Below are positions 26,301 to 41,300 of a stretch of 64,000 bases of DNA, one piece after another (position 1 is the stretch's first letter; every line of letters begins with the position of its first letter). The notes beneath the pieces were generated by a model. The model searched no databases. It had not been told where the DNA came from and worked only from the letters and a program-made list of their open reading frames with translations. The translations under genes and the position numbers were made by a program. The stretch spans positions 6,755,001-6,819,000 of the forward strand of contig NC_092579.1 of the NCBI RefSeq assembly GCF_037975245.1, read 5' to 3'. This DNA is from Apostichopus japonicus (lineage: Eukaryota > Echinodermata > Holothuroidea > Aspidochirotida > Stichopodidae).

Positions 26301-29300
26301 GCTATGCTTAGATAGTTTGCCTACAGACTTCACCCCTCCCTTTGCAAATTCCTCGCTACGCGCCTGCTGGGCTTCTTGCTTTTCGGTCTCATTAGTCTGC
26401 ACGGTCTGTGGCTTTTTAAATACATCCAAGGGGACAAATTTTAAATCTTGATAATGGCAAGATAAGTACCTCCATCTTGTTGGTGTCAAAAATTAATATT
26501 ACAAAACTTTTGGCAAACTAGAGTGATCAGCACTTTCCTTGGATTTTAACTTTACATTTTTGCAATTATCACAACCATTGATGGGAAGAACAGCAAAACC
26601 TTCTCTGGGTCAAAGCTCACAGCCACTTTCATGTTAGCAAATATAATACGTACGCATCCAAAGACAAGTCTCAGTGAGGAACGGTTTTGTGAAACCGAGA
26701 TCCAAACGGTACTTAACTAAGACACATCTTAGTGTAAGTCAAGTCCGCATAGCACTAAGTCCTGTGTGCGAAAGTCAAGTTTAGTGAAACAGGCCCCAGG
26801 AGAGCTCGTTAAATAACAGAAAGTTTGACCCTAAGTATGAAATAGTGTACCATGCACATTAAAATTACTGTCAAAGAAATGCTGGAGAAATGGCATGCAA
26901 ACTTTCTGAAAATTTTCAAGCCACTTTTGCATTGAGAGATTTCTTTTGAAATTGTACCAATTGCCAATATATACTCCACAATGCACTGATTTAGGTCTTT
27001 GTTAAATTGACAGTATATGTCCGTGTAATATGTATACTGTATGTACCATTGTACTAATATGCAGTTTCCAATCTGCCCAACTTACTTTAAATTTGGTAAT
27101 GTTTTAGGCCTATAGCACTGTGTTCCCCCTTCAAATTTTAGTAATATTTAGTCCAGTGTTTTATTAAATTTTTTAAGAAAGTCTCTCATCATTTTTTTTG
27201 TTTTTTTTGTTTCCGTTTGCTTTTTTAACAGTTTATGGAATGCCATGGTAACGCACCGTCCTGGAAGTACTATGAATTTCAGGTTCCGCCATCCTACCGG
27301 CGGCCTTGCGAGAAAGATCCTCAGTAAGTGTGTAGCACGTACAGGTTGCTTTTTCTTTATCTTGTCGTCTCACATTATCTAAATATATGATTATTTGGCA
27401 TCCATCCATCATGACTGAAGGTCCATCTAACCCAGGCTGCTAAAAAATGCTACCACACATACATGTACTTGTTTTGAGGTGAAAACAGGTAAGCAGGACG
27501 ATAGCCAGGCAGGGGACCTGGTCTTGGCCCTCCTCCCCTGGGCAGACTGCTCTGCCACCTTAATGTGTACACAGAGTTCACAAGAACTTTACAGAGCCCT
27601 AGGACAAGAATTAATTGTGACACTCCTTACATTGTTGGTGCCCCCTCCCCCTCCCCCCCAACTCAAAATTCATGGCTATGAGCTACAGTAGCAGGTGAGT
27701 ATTCACATACATTTATAATATGCTCTGGTATCAAACTTAATCATGATCACTAAAAGACCAAAAAACCAAAAAGACTGTTGAATGGTTGTGTGGGAATTAT
27801 TTGAATCGAATATCCAAAGGTCAAGTAAAGCTTGTCTTATGAACCAATCCCGTTTGTACCAGTAGCGTTCGAGTTTATAGCTTGTTAGCAAGTTTATAAC
27901 GAATGGCTGGGAGTTCAAGAGCAGAAAACAGCGAGACCTGGAACATTTTCACTAGCATCTGAAATTTATGGATGATTTCAATATTTTTTTTTTGCCACCA
28001 TTTCTCAAGCTATGGATAGACTATTTCTGCATCAGTTAATCATTAAAAAGTATGTTTGAAGAACTTGTAAAAAATTGTTTGCTTTTAAAACAAGGGTCCA
28101 CCACCTATCAAAACCTCGGTAATTAACTCATATTATTTCCAGTCCAAGTCTATCGTTAATGATGCGTTACAATCTTTTCTGTCTGGTTGCATTCTTCTTT
28201 GTGTCATATATGTCTGTATGAGATGTTACATTACAGTAAATGGAAAGCCAGACCGGTGGCTCTGCAAAGCTTCAATGTGAGGCACTTCTTCATCTCTTCT
28301 AGAAGAGCAACTATATTGTTTCAGGGATTAATGTTTCCACCAGGTTTCTCAGAAAACCAAATTACGTCGCTACACATCATAAAAGTTTTAGTGATGGAAA
28401 TGTGAAGTGACCCAGGATTCAGTACTCAAAAATGTTACCAAAATTTTGTAGGCTATGTAGGTTCTATGAGAAAGTGCATGTGTTGGTTGGAGACAGGTAA
28501 GTATTTAGTACATCATTCCTCTATGCACTTAGATATACTTAGCTTACCGCAGTTGGTAAAAATATCCAAACTAAGATATTTTGGAGGTTCTTAGATGCAA
28601 TGCATGGTGGTCCACCATTGACAGAATCTACATGAGTTTACCAATACAACTTTTACGTCCAATTTGAATTAACGCATGGAATCTATCGCTGCATGGCACT
28701 GTGCTTATCAGTACAGGGGCCTGCCCGTACCTGTAATAGTAGAGAAGTTCTCTTAAACTACCGGGTGTAGTAAAGAGTGCACAAGAAATGATGTCAAGTA
28801 CGGTACGATTTCCTTCCTGAGTTTCTGTCTCACTTCTCGGAACGAGCGAACCTAACTACAGTACAGTACAACAGTGTAATCTCAGGGTACTACATTTTAC
28901 CTGCGTTTTCTAGACTGGCTCACTTGTGCGTATAGGAAATATATCGTTATATTTAAGGAGATCACCGAGGGGTTTATCGGTATCATGCTTAGCTCAATCA
29001 TTTCCTCTCGGAGTGAGTAATAAGGCTACACTCTCCAGCCGTGTGATAAAAGGCTACACTAAGGAGCCAGTGCCGACTAACTGCTTGTTGTTCTGAAGTT
29101 AGGCTGACTTAAATTATCTTGATGATCACCGATTGGACTTTGTCCGTTTGTCAAGTACTGATATGTAGAAATAATGTTATGCATACTTTGACATACAAAT
29201 CAGAGAAACACATTGATTATATGCCAAAATAGTTTGCTGAATCGCTGATTATGTTAGAACAATGATCACACAATGCATATATTTGTAGATAGGTCTTCAG

Positions 29301-32300
29301 ATATTTTACTGAACCTACCTATAACTACGAAATATTACTCAAAATAAGATTACATTCGTTCACATCGCATTCATGGTTTTCTTCACAATATGCAGTGTGA
29401 CTTTATTATTTGCAATGACAATATGATTAGCCAAGCTTATATCACACACATTGTTACCAGAGTCTAATAACAAATTTCATGAAAAAAAAAAAACAAGCAA
29501 ATTGAATTTTTATGCAAAAGAGGGGATTTGAAGTAAGTCCCTCATGTATCAAAACATTCCCTAATTTGTTGTGACAGTTTTTGATGATGTCATTGCAAAT
29601 TATGAAAGCTTTGATGTGATATTTCCTGTGTAAACTTGAATCATAATTTAAAAAAAATCAAGGGCAACTGAGTATAAAAATACAATAATTCCTAAGAGAG
29701 CTTTTGAGGAATTGCTGCTATCTTGTTTTTGTCTTCAAATTTTTCAATTGCTCCTGTGAGTTACAGACTCAACAAATTACAAAGTTGGATCCCTGATTAT
29801 AACAGAGTGATGTAGTAATTTCTTCCTCCAGCTAGCTCCACTGGCAACCTTTTAAAGCATGGATATGCTTGAATAAACACTGAAGTGTCGCCTTGAAAAT
29901 GTCGAGCATTTCTCGCTTTCTCGATAAAAACTCCCCCTTCACTTCCCGTTCGATAGTGGACAATGTGTAACTTATTTATCTGTTTTGTTTGTACATCTTT
30001 TATTGTTTTTTTTAATTTTTTTTTTAGAGTTCTTAGAGAACAATGGATCAGGGCCAAATACGAACGGCTGGAATTCCAGGATATCGCCAAGCAGACATAC
30101 CTGACAGGGAAGAAGAGTGGCATGCTATTCAAACGTGGGAAAGGAGACAGCAAATTCATGGCCAGGTTCTTTATATTGGACGAGGAGAAAAATAGTTTGG
30201 TTTACTACACTAGGCATGATGTAAGTATTATGCAGTTTTATCTTGAACCCCCCTCTCCACTCCTCCCATACCCATACCCTATCCCAAATATCCCATCTCA
30301 ATTAATAAAGCATGCAAGAGATAACTCAATAAGTTCATATGGATAGTCAGGGGCAAAGCCAGGATTTTCAAAGTTGTAGGCACGACTATCTGAGCGGAGC
30401 GCCACCATGGGTTGACGCTACATGGGTTGGAAACGGCCATTCCCGAGTGTTCATTCTGGTTTCTGGCCTCTCGCTAACTTGAGACACCTCATTCAATATC
30501 ACTTTAAAACCCCAAAAACAAACAAGTTAAAATAGTACGTAATTCAATACTACTGTACATAATGTATTTAAAATTAGCAAGGTACATGTACAGAGTAGTC
30601 TTACTTTTCAACTTCTGATACTTGTAGATACAAAGATAGAAATGACAGCCTAGATGACAGAAGAATAGGTCACCTAATTTAGGCATATTCTTGCTCTGTT
30701 CATTTAAATAGTATTTCCTGTCTAGACTCTTAAACTCATCCAGCAAGCTTATGGATTTGAATCATGGGTGTTTAAAAAAAAGATAACTTGGCCAAAAAAA
30801 GTGTAGGCCTGGGCCTACAGTGCTACATACTGGCTATGCCCCTGATAGGTCTGAAAGCCTTGTAGACATGACAACTGCAAGAGTAAAGCTTGGCTGATGA
30901 ACTTTGGGTTTAAGTGGTACTGGTGTAATGATTTACTTCGCTTCTCCCTTACCCGTCTCCCCACAACCTTAGCACTCTGGTTCGACGCTGCGTAGAATGA
31001 ACTGGTAACCTTTAACACTGTAAAGTGAATTCAGCTGTCAGCATCTTCACACCTTGCTCAGGTGAGGGTACATCCGTGCAGCATCGGATCTGTATCATGA
31101 GATTGCCTAACGATCCACTTGGCTTTTAGGTTACAGTTTAAAAAACCTTCATCTTATAACAAGTGAAAGGTATTTGTCTCATTTCCCAAATGAAACGAAA
31201 AGGAAGGTTACTGTACTTTCTTTGAGTAATTCAGTAATGGGTAGTACTCATCAAACATGAAATATTACCAAGACAAACTTTCAACCCTATGTACTTTAAC
31301 TTGATCTTATTTCCTGCAATTAATTCAAGGTAAGTAGCAACCTTTAAACCGGCTATAAGTCAATTTTCAACATACCTTTTGTATTATGAATTAAGATATA
31401 TGCTTACATAGTCTTTTTTTTTTGTTTAATGCTCATGCTCGTAGGTTTTCTGTTGTGTACTATCATTTCTGTTTTTTGTTTGTTTTTTTAAAAGTACTTT
31501 TTAAGAGGGGAGTGGGGGTAGAAGAATGTGGTGCAACAAATTTTTGCAATCACATGAAAACAATTTAAAATGGCGATTACATTAGTTGTTTTGCAATTTG
31601 AAATGATGATGTGGTGAAAATATTAACAAAGTGATAGATATTGCTAAGATTTGAGTTTTGAGGTAAAATTTAAGGTGTGTTATGATTTTTCCTTGCAACT
31701 GACAGAATATATAGTCCCATGTTACAATATTCCAAAGGCCGCACTATATTTTTAGGTATCTGCGATAGAAATTGATTTGTTATGGAATCAAATCTTTGAC
31801 ACATGTGTGGTAAAGTTTAATTGAAGTAGAGGGCCACATGGGTGGGTGGGGGTGGGGGTGTGAGTAAACTCTGTGAATAAGTATTAATAGGGACTTAAAA
31901 TGTCTCTATTTGTTAGTAAACACCAGTTGTTTATATGCCCCTGACTTGATCCATATTGGTTATGTTTAATTGCCTCTCAGAAATAGAACTATCAATTTAT
32001 TGGCGAACAGAAATTAGACTATAAGTATAAATTCACTTTTTTATCCTGTCAGTTTTGATCAATCTTGCATAATTACTTCAAAGATAGACAGAAATGTATT
32101 TCATAATTTTTTTTAATTGATTGTGATTGGTCAATGCTCATGTATTACATATAACAAGAGTTATACTTCTGTAGGACACTGTGCCAAGCTGCAGGTTACT
32201 GCAGCTCCCTCAGAATTCTGCATTTGTGTAATATTGCTGTTTGTAAAATGTTTCTGCTTGTTGTTGTATTATAGTTTCTTTGGTTGTTTATTACTCTGAG

Positions 32301-35300
32301 TTTGTGGTGGTGTTATGTGGTGGGGGGGGAGGTTGGTGGGAGTTTTTTATTTCTTGTGGGCACGGTGTGGCACTATCCACACCGCTGAATATTATACTAA
32401 GTATTCCCATCCCCCCACCCTCCCTCCCCTCCCTCTCTGATCATGCACTTATATCGGTCCCTTTGTGAACAATGTATCGTTTCCTTAGAACTATGGATAA
32501 TACTATTTAAAGTATGATACCCTTCCTTTTAGGAAAGAGACCTATTGTTCTGGCAATGGTCTCATTGTTCCTTAAGGCGGAAAACAGAAAGAAAAAATAA
32601 ACGAATGATGTGATTTGTCGCCAGACAATGCAGAATTCAGGATGAAGGTCATGTCTATTATTACTACAATACAGTACACTTTGTAAATAATGGCAGAGAC
32701 TGGTACTGCACTTGTCAAACAATACTTCTTTGAAAAGAGAGATTTCTATTTAGAAATAGCTTTCCGGTTTCCCATTAAACAACACATCAAAAGTAATATA
32801 TATTTATATAGCTACTGTTTTGTTTGAGTTATCAGTTTCAATAGTACTGTTTTCAAATGATGAGCCATGGTCATTAGACATTATTGTTCAAAGTGCAATA
32901 TGCATGGCAACAAGACATTTAATGCCACAGATGGGTCCAGAACTTTAGAAAGGAGAAGGTGTGGCCCTGCCTGCTGTTGAAAATGACTCCCCCTGAAAAT
33001 CAAAAAAATCAAATCAAAATTTTAGAAGTGAATTGCTGATTTTCAAGCATATTTAGGATTTAATAGGTTTATACAATTACGTCTACATGTTAAGCTAGGT
33101 TGTGTTAACAACTATTTTTTGGGGGGTTTATCTGTGCCTGAAAGCAGTTATCTTGAGTGAAAAAAATCAGACAGATTTTCTTGAAAAGATATATATGCTG
33201 TTACATGTGATAGCTGGTTACCTATAGCAATAATAGAAGAGTCAAATCATGTAATAGTGAGAACTTGCTATCCATAGTCCATGTTTACCATGTTTACAAT
33301 GAATCTGATTCTGTTATACATCAGGGAAGTTGAGGAACATTGCTACTGAGAGGACCAGGGGATCAGTGTCTGTAAACTAGCAATTTAACTGTCAAAGCGG
33401 AGAGTAGGGGAGGGAGAGGAGGAGGGGGGGGGAGAAGTGCAAATTTAATAGCCATGTCTTTTACTCAGTTGCTTGTCTACCAAGTTTTCTTAATTCCAAA
33501 TCAGGTGTTGTAAATTGGGTCTCCTTTTATACGACCCAGGCCGCCAATGATTAAATTCTCATCAGATGTCCAGACCATGCACCCCTGTATTTCCTTTAGG
33601 ATAGACGATTTTGACATATATTTGTTGCGAGGATATTGTGCTCTCGATTTCAAGCATTCTTAACAAGCTCACACACAGAATGGACTAAAAGGTTTGTACA
33701 TGTACAGTATACAAACTGTGGGACTAAAGGTTTGTACATGCATAATATGCAAAGAGTGTATGTAGTCCACACTGTATATGAGCATCTCACATGTTTGTGA
33801 TAGAAAGTTGTGGTGTGTACAGTATCACAAACTTTTGATCAAAAACATATTGTGGACATGTCACCGGGATATACTTCTTGACCTTGCTGGAAAGCTCTAA
33901 TAAATATTGGTGGCAGAGCTTAAAGCAGTTGTATGTATTACGTTGCCTGCAGTCAAAACTAGGTTCAAATAGCAAAGTAAAAAATGTAATCATAGTTCCA
34001 TTCCATTGTAAAGTTGGACACATACCAAGGCACTTTGTTGGTATTAGTTATTTATCACACGACAAGAACCAATAGCAAAAATATTTCAATCTTGTTATAC
34101 TCTCACCATATTCCTGGAATCAGGTGGACAGAGTCCAGCCAATGAACTGCATATAGTGTGATGGATTTTAGAGACTTTGAGTAGAAAAGGTTACAAGTTC
34201 AGCACAAAAGGTGTGTGCTTCAATCCGCACCAGAAGTACTTGATAATATCGGTCATGTGGTAAGGGTAATTGATACTATAGCCCCACCGCATCTATATAT
34301 GTGTTTTGTTGAAATTTATAGTAGCGAGTTGTGTAGAAAACTTCACAGTTTCAGTGAAAAAGGTGTGTATCAAAGATTGACCTCAAGGGAAGGAATAAGA
34401 TAATATCAGTCGCGCGTGTTAAGGTACACGTAATTTCATACTAGCCCCACAGCATTCATGTGTTTTGTTGCATTTTATAGTGGTGAGTTGCTGAGAAAAC
34501 TTTACAAATTCAGCGAAAAAGGTGTGTGCTTCAAAGAATGACCTCACTGGAACGAATGGTATAATATCAGTCATACATTATGTTAAGTGTACAAGTTCCT
34601 GAGATGCCTTCGGTTCATTTTGTTTGATTCTTTGGATTTAGGCATTTTGAACACACTTTATGCGATGAACTGTGTAATTGTGACTATATATAAACCAAGA
34701 AAATGACAAACGAAAATGAACTCAAATGAAGAACAAGGGGAGAATGACGTTTAGACATATAAATTCTGGAATGGTGTAACTATGATTATTGCTTTTACAT
34801 AGTGTGCACAGCTCCAAAGCTCACCAGACTATCAACCAAGTGATGAAAATAAAATATATGAGTGAAGAACAACCAATGAGGGTTGCCAAAATTATCACCA
34901 TGAAATGGAACAGCCAGTGTTACAGTAAATTGAAGACCTGTATAGATAGGATATATATGTTAGAGACATCAATTCCTTTCCCCCTTAAAGTGTACACTAC
35001 AATGGCTCAGTAAATATGACCAATGTGAGGAGGTGTACTATGACTCATACTTTTTGATGGAAGTTTAAAGACCATTACTTTTTCTTCCAAGTAAAGGTAA
35101 GAATTATCATGTATAGTAGGTATTCCCATACCAAAGGACTTGTGATACTTCATCGGACATAGCACTGTTATGAGGTAAATGTTATGTTATGAGGTAAATA
35201 TGAATATGAATGTAATCATAAGGTCCCGAGTTCGAGGCACTCCAAGATTAATGTACAGTATGTTGTCCAGTTACAGAGTTGTTGACAATTGACAATTCAT

Positions 35301-38300
35301 AATCATGGACGTTAAATATGAATTTAAGAGACTGACTTCGGTCAGCTTGTGGCTTTGATAAGCCAAATGAGGCTTCTCCGCGAGTTCCTGCTTGCAGGTG
35401 GATCTACAATACATACATACATACATAACATGATCACATAGACAAGGCAGTCAAAAGTTAATTTACAGACTGAGACTGGATCAAGTTGTTTAGTTTTCAT
35501 GCTCACGGTCTATCTTGAGGGATGTTTTATCCAAACTGCCCAACCGATTAGAGAAGTTTGCAATTTCTTTCCTGCCGATCTTGGAGCAAATTTTTATTTT
35601 ATTTTTTATTTTTTAGGGAGTGTTTTAAGTGAGATCAATATCATACAAATGTGATCGAGGTGAAATGAAATTGTGCTATTTTAATTTTGCTATAAAAGGG
35701 ACTTTCGTATTCGTTGGGTTTCTTGTAAATCCGACGTCAAACGTACTCGTTATGCCTGTGGGATGCTAATTAATTAAGATTTTAAGTTTACAGGCTTTAT
35801 ATGGTATTTGGATCTTGCATTTTCATAGTGGGGGGAAAGAGAAGCTGATCAGCTGCTCATGGACAACTAAAGTTCTGTACAGTATTGGAAAAGTGAAATT
35901 TCCTTTTTATAGCTAATTAAAGTACAGACAGTGGATTGTTCTGCTTTCTGTATCAAACAGTAACTCCCATATCCAGTTTCTAGTATCATTTTCACGAGTG
36001 GATCGACTGACAAAATTGTTAGTTTCTTTTCTCAGTTGAAATTAGTAATAATTTTGTTTTTCCCCCTTGCTTGAGACTTTGTACAGAGATATGAATCAAT
36101 GTAACTTTATGGTAGGGATGATGGGTGGAGGGGATGAGGGATGGATTGGGGGGGGGGGCAGCAATGAAGGTGAAAGAACTTGGAGGAGTATTTCTGGAGA
36201 CGAAACCTCATTTGGGGATGAATTTCTTGCTAAAAAAAAAGAGGGGGCAATTTGAGCTATGAACAAAATGATAGTAGCTAATGTAATGTGAAATCATAGT
36301 CCAGAATTTGATGATCATATTAATGATAGATTTACAGGTTGAGAGAGAATTAAACTTATCAAAACCCCTCAAAATGTTGTGATGTCACTTATTCAATGTG
36401 TTCTGACAGCCCACACTATTTCTAAGGCCCCTCAGGATCCCCCCCCCTCCAGCCCCCTTCTTCCAAGCCATTGCATGTTTGGTACCCTTTGGAAGGTACA
36501 TATTTTTGGGTTTTGTTTATATTTAAATTGAGCATTGACCAATCACAGCTATAGAGTGTAAAGCTAATTGTGATCACATTCTTTTCAGATGTTACAATAT
36601 TTTTAACCCTATCGTCAAATGCAAGAACGAAAACATTTTATAACAAGTTCTAGCTATCCCTCTGTTGACTACCTAATTTTTTTTTAATTATTAACAAGTA
36701 AAAGTAATTTTTTTTCTTAATTTCTTGTTAATAAATATTTTCATGTACAAAAGTGACAAAAATTTCTTAACAGACTCGAAAGTTTCGAAAGGTCCTGGTG
36801 GATACGGTTAAGGTCAGACTGTACTGTTAAATGATGAAAGCACCTGCTACTGCAAGAAAATTAAAAAAAAAAAAAAAAAATTGAAATGAAATGAAAAGTT
36901 TGACACAACAGGTTTGAGGCTAGATCGTGAACACTGCATCAATTTGGGCATGATTTGATAATTTACACTGATAATTACAATAAATGACAAAACAATAGTT
37001 GGTAACAGATCTTGTTCTGTTGCTGGATAAATTGAGAGATTTTCTGTATAAAATATTTAAATATATTTAATGATTAGACAACAGACTTCGTTCTATAAAG
37101 ATGTTCACTTTTGCATTTCTGAACAAATCAAACATCATACTGTACCACTGAAATTCTGCACGACCATCGGCACGAAACCTTTGCTCCCTCGCAATTTACT
37201 ATTGTACGTACGATTGTAAAGTTAACAACCATATCTTTTATATGAAGAAAAGTCTTAAAAGAAATTGTTAAAATTGGTCATTGGTAATCTGTAGAAAAGT
37301 TATGATAGGTAACTGATTAATTTATGGACATTTGTTAAAGGGTAAACTGTCCTTGTAAAAATATTTGGATATGGGGATATAACAGATTGTCAGTTGCATA
37401 GGGTTAGTGAGAAGTATTATGTAGATAAAGGTGTAGGGTACAGGTGAGGTGTAATTTGGCAAAGTGAATAGTATACAATGAGAAAAAGAGAAAAAAATTA
37501 TTGGTACCTTTAATAGCAACAACTTTAACTCATGTTTAAAAGATTCCTCAAAACACATATTTCAATTGAATATTACTAAATGCATGAACATACTGAATCA
37601 GGGAATCTGGCATCTTACTAGTGCAGCTGTTATGTTGACCTCGTGAGCGTTTGTCGTTTGAAGGGTTGTAACTATGTTCAAAAGCCAAATTGGTATTGAA
37701 ATGCAACCTGCACTAAGAGAGGAATGTGTTTTGTTGTTATCTATTATTGCTACATACTGTATGTTTCTATGTCTAATTGAAGCATAATTAAAGCATAATT
37801 GATACTGATATTAAAGAGAAGGTAGATTTTTTTTTTTTAGCGATTAGAAAATAGACTTTGACTCAAGAGAATCATGCTAAGGAAGGCCTACATATGCAAT
37901 GATAGCATTTATTCAAGACAGGAACGATAACATTACATGACATGAAAAATTATTGAAAAATGCTAACAACATTTGTTTTGAGGCATTATGTGTAGAATAC
38001 TATAATATTTCATGTTTTACTTTTCTTAATAGTTAAATTTGGGTTTACTTTGCAGTTTTTTGCTTTTAAAAGAAAACTTTGACATTAGATTAGAAATGCG
38101 TGCAGTGTTGGGTATGTACTACATCAAATTGTAGGATATAATACAGAGACAGAAAGCTTTGTCATTCCAAATTGAGAATCCAGATTGGGACTCCATATCC
38201 TAATTTTAGGATAAGACCTTGCCAGTGGTGTCAGGAAATTGACAGTGGTTTAGTTATTATAATATGAATATTGCCTGAATGTCTGCTAAATTTTTACAAA

Positions 38301-41300
38301 AAAGAAAAAAAATGGTAAATTATATCTCACAAATGTACTCATGAAAAAAAAAAAGGCAGTACAGATGAACAAATTATGTCAAAAATGTTGTTCGTTTTAC
38401 ATGTCTCCACTTTGCTAGTTGCACTTTCATCGCTATGGCATTTTAATACACTTTGTGAAGATTTTTGTTCAAGTCTTTGTTACTTGATGTATGAATATTC
38501 ATTAGCCCACTGCAATCTACCCATAAATATTATTCTTTTGATTTACTTCATTCTTCCCTTTATACCTGTATCCTACAACATATGCACTCCAATCTACCTT
38601 ACTTGTTATCACCTTAGCACTGGCCCCCCCTCCCCCCCCCCTCTGTCCCTCTTCTTGGTCAAGGCCCCCCTTCCAGATGAAGATGTATATCCTCCTCTTT
38701 CCAAATCTACCATTCTGAAAACCAGAAAATAATCTTTTTCTGTTTCCATTATCATCATACGTATGTTTTGTTGATTTGTGGTTCTGCCTTTTTCCGACTC
38801 TTATTCTGTTTTAACCGGAGCAAGCCCCCAACCTAAAAGTGGCTTTAATGCTGACCGCTCACCGCAAAATCTCACACAACTTCAAAGGGTATTCTTCATG
38901 TGACATCACTTGCTAGGTTATCCACTTCGCAAATAACTCTTCATCAAAGTGAAAACAAGAAATCCAAACATTTGGCAGACTTATAATCTAAGATGTGGGT
39001 TAGAGGTCAGTTTCTTGCAGACAAGACATTGTTAATTGCTAATTAACTACAATTTCCAAGGATTGGCTGTGGTTGTAAGAATATTACTTTCACAACTGTA
39101 TCGCGCTTCACGTAATTATGGAGATATCGCACTTGTAAAGGCATTGCCAATTGCGGCCGTTTCTTCAAGCAATTTTCACCCTCCAAGCAAAGCAATGTCA
39201 TTTCTCGTAACTGGAGTGCATGAGTGCCAGAATATATACACATCTCGTGTTAAACGTGGCTTTCAATTGTAGAGGATGGAAGCCTCTAGAAGCCATCCGA
39301 GTTAAATAGTAAAGAACAAATTTCTTGTCTAACTCTTCCCTAAAAATACAGAGGCAATCATTTTTCCAGTCATCACATACATTTTTAAAGGAAGACTGTC
39401 GACACGAAATTAATTCTGGTATGCATTATGTTGAGGAACCTCAACACCAGGGTGGACTTCCAGAAGATTTCTATGTTTTGATATATATCTGAACAACCCT
39501 TTGAAAACAAGAGGGCTCATCAGTTTAACTGGCTAGAATTCTTTTTGATTGTCTATATAAAGCAGACTGACCTTGCATCAGCTTATCTCCTCATTGCAAA
39601 CATGAAAACATGACTTTTATATGGCCACAAATAAGTTGTTTAGATCAATTGATCTATTTATTATTTGTCAGGGACATAATGATGGATGCATGTTTATCTT
39701 GATAGCAATGAACGTGTAGTGACGGAGTTCACTAGAATTTTTTTTAATTGATTAACCTTTAACCTTAAAGGAGCATTCCATACTCCTTGACTCTTGATTT
39801 AACTTGACTTTCTGGCTTTATCATGTTTATTGTTTTTGTTTCTCTCTAACAGAAGAAAACTCCCAAAGCAACCATTCCACTCTTCAAGCTGAAGGCTGTG
39901 TTTGTACCTGAAAAGATCGGGAATCCCAACGGCCTACAGCTAACTTACAAAGATAGCGATAATTCTACGAGGAATATCTACCTTTATTCCGATAGTGGAA
40001 AGGTACTTTTTTTGTTTTTCTTCTTTTGCTCAAGTTCTGTTTTTCTTTTTTTTTCATTCCCAGGGTCTCTTATATTTACTTTCTTGAGAAGGAAGTTCAT
40101 TTGTTTTGATTTGTCGATGCAGTATTAATCCTTTTTGCATCAAAGGGAAACACGTACCGTAGGAAAACAGAGCTGGCCTAAAGAGAAGATAATGCCAGTG
40201 GGATACAATGCTGAGTACATTGACTTGGGTGTTGAAGGCAATATCAACTTTGGGACTGTACCAGAAAAGGCACTTTTAATTTTCAGATCGTAAAATAAAG
40301 AAAAGTTTGCAGACTTTCTTGCAAGTTTAATTACATACTGTCTCTGGAGAGTAAATCCAAAATTGAAAATGTTTTCCACAAAAGGAAGAAATTTCAGATC
40401 ATTTTTGAAAAATGATCATCGTTATTTCACATGTCATTGTAGACTACAGAATTTTACCTTTTGGTATTACTGATTGCCATGTTGCAGTCACTTTATTCAT
40501 TGGAAAGCAATTACGGAATGCAGAATTTTCAATGTCTTGATAGTTTCATGACATCTGGTATTGACATACATGACAACCTGAAGTTAAAAGTTGGGTAGTT
40601 TGCGATTGCATGCTTGCTGCGATATTGAATGGAATAAAACATTCATTGCAAATCACATTGAATTCTGAATTGTCATGTGCTTGATGCAGATTAAAACTTT
40701 GAATTGGCTTGCAGGATCAGCAGTCATGTTTGGCTTGATATTATTGACTTCAATGTTGCAATACAGTTCAGATCATTAATAATCAGTGGTAGCAAACAAA
40801 TTTTCAAGAAATTGATTGTCATGGGATCCTATATGGGCATACAAATAAAATCTGCAGTAAAATATATTTTTGTAATTGCCCACATGCATTTAATCATTCG
40901 ATTGCTGAGATCTTGAATGAAAAAAGGATTGCAGATCACATTTAATGTTGACTTGTCATACAGTACAAGATTCCGAAAATCAAAAAATTCAAATTGGCCA
41001 TCAGTATCAGCAATTATCTTTGCTTAACACTATTGATTTCAATGTTACAATTCAAGTCAACGTTATTGAAGCAAGTTTATTTATAAATATAAAATGGTAA
41101 TTGTCATGGCATCCTATATCTGCATACGTGCAAAATCTGGAACCAAATATCTCATTCGTGATTGCCCTGCACATGAATCAGATCACTTGATTGCATTCTT
41201 GAATGGTAGAGATTGCAGATCGATTGCATGATATCAACCATTTAGTTTTGACAGTTAAGTTGAATATTCAGTGCTTGGTTGTTACCGATTTACATAATCA

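Noticed and set aside
26640-26820. Possible palindromic MITE ending in GTGAAACAGGCCCCAGG
   Set aside because: The end resembles a common repeat terminus, but I could not pair it with an opposite terminus in the window.
29797-30346. 120-codon - strand and 127-codon + strand frames
   Set aside because: The + frame is ADAP exon 4 extended into both introns; the - frame is its antisense shadow.
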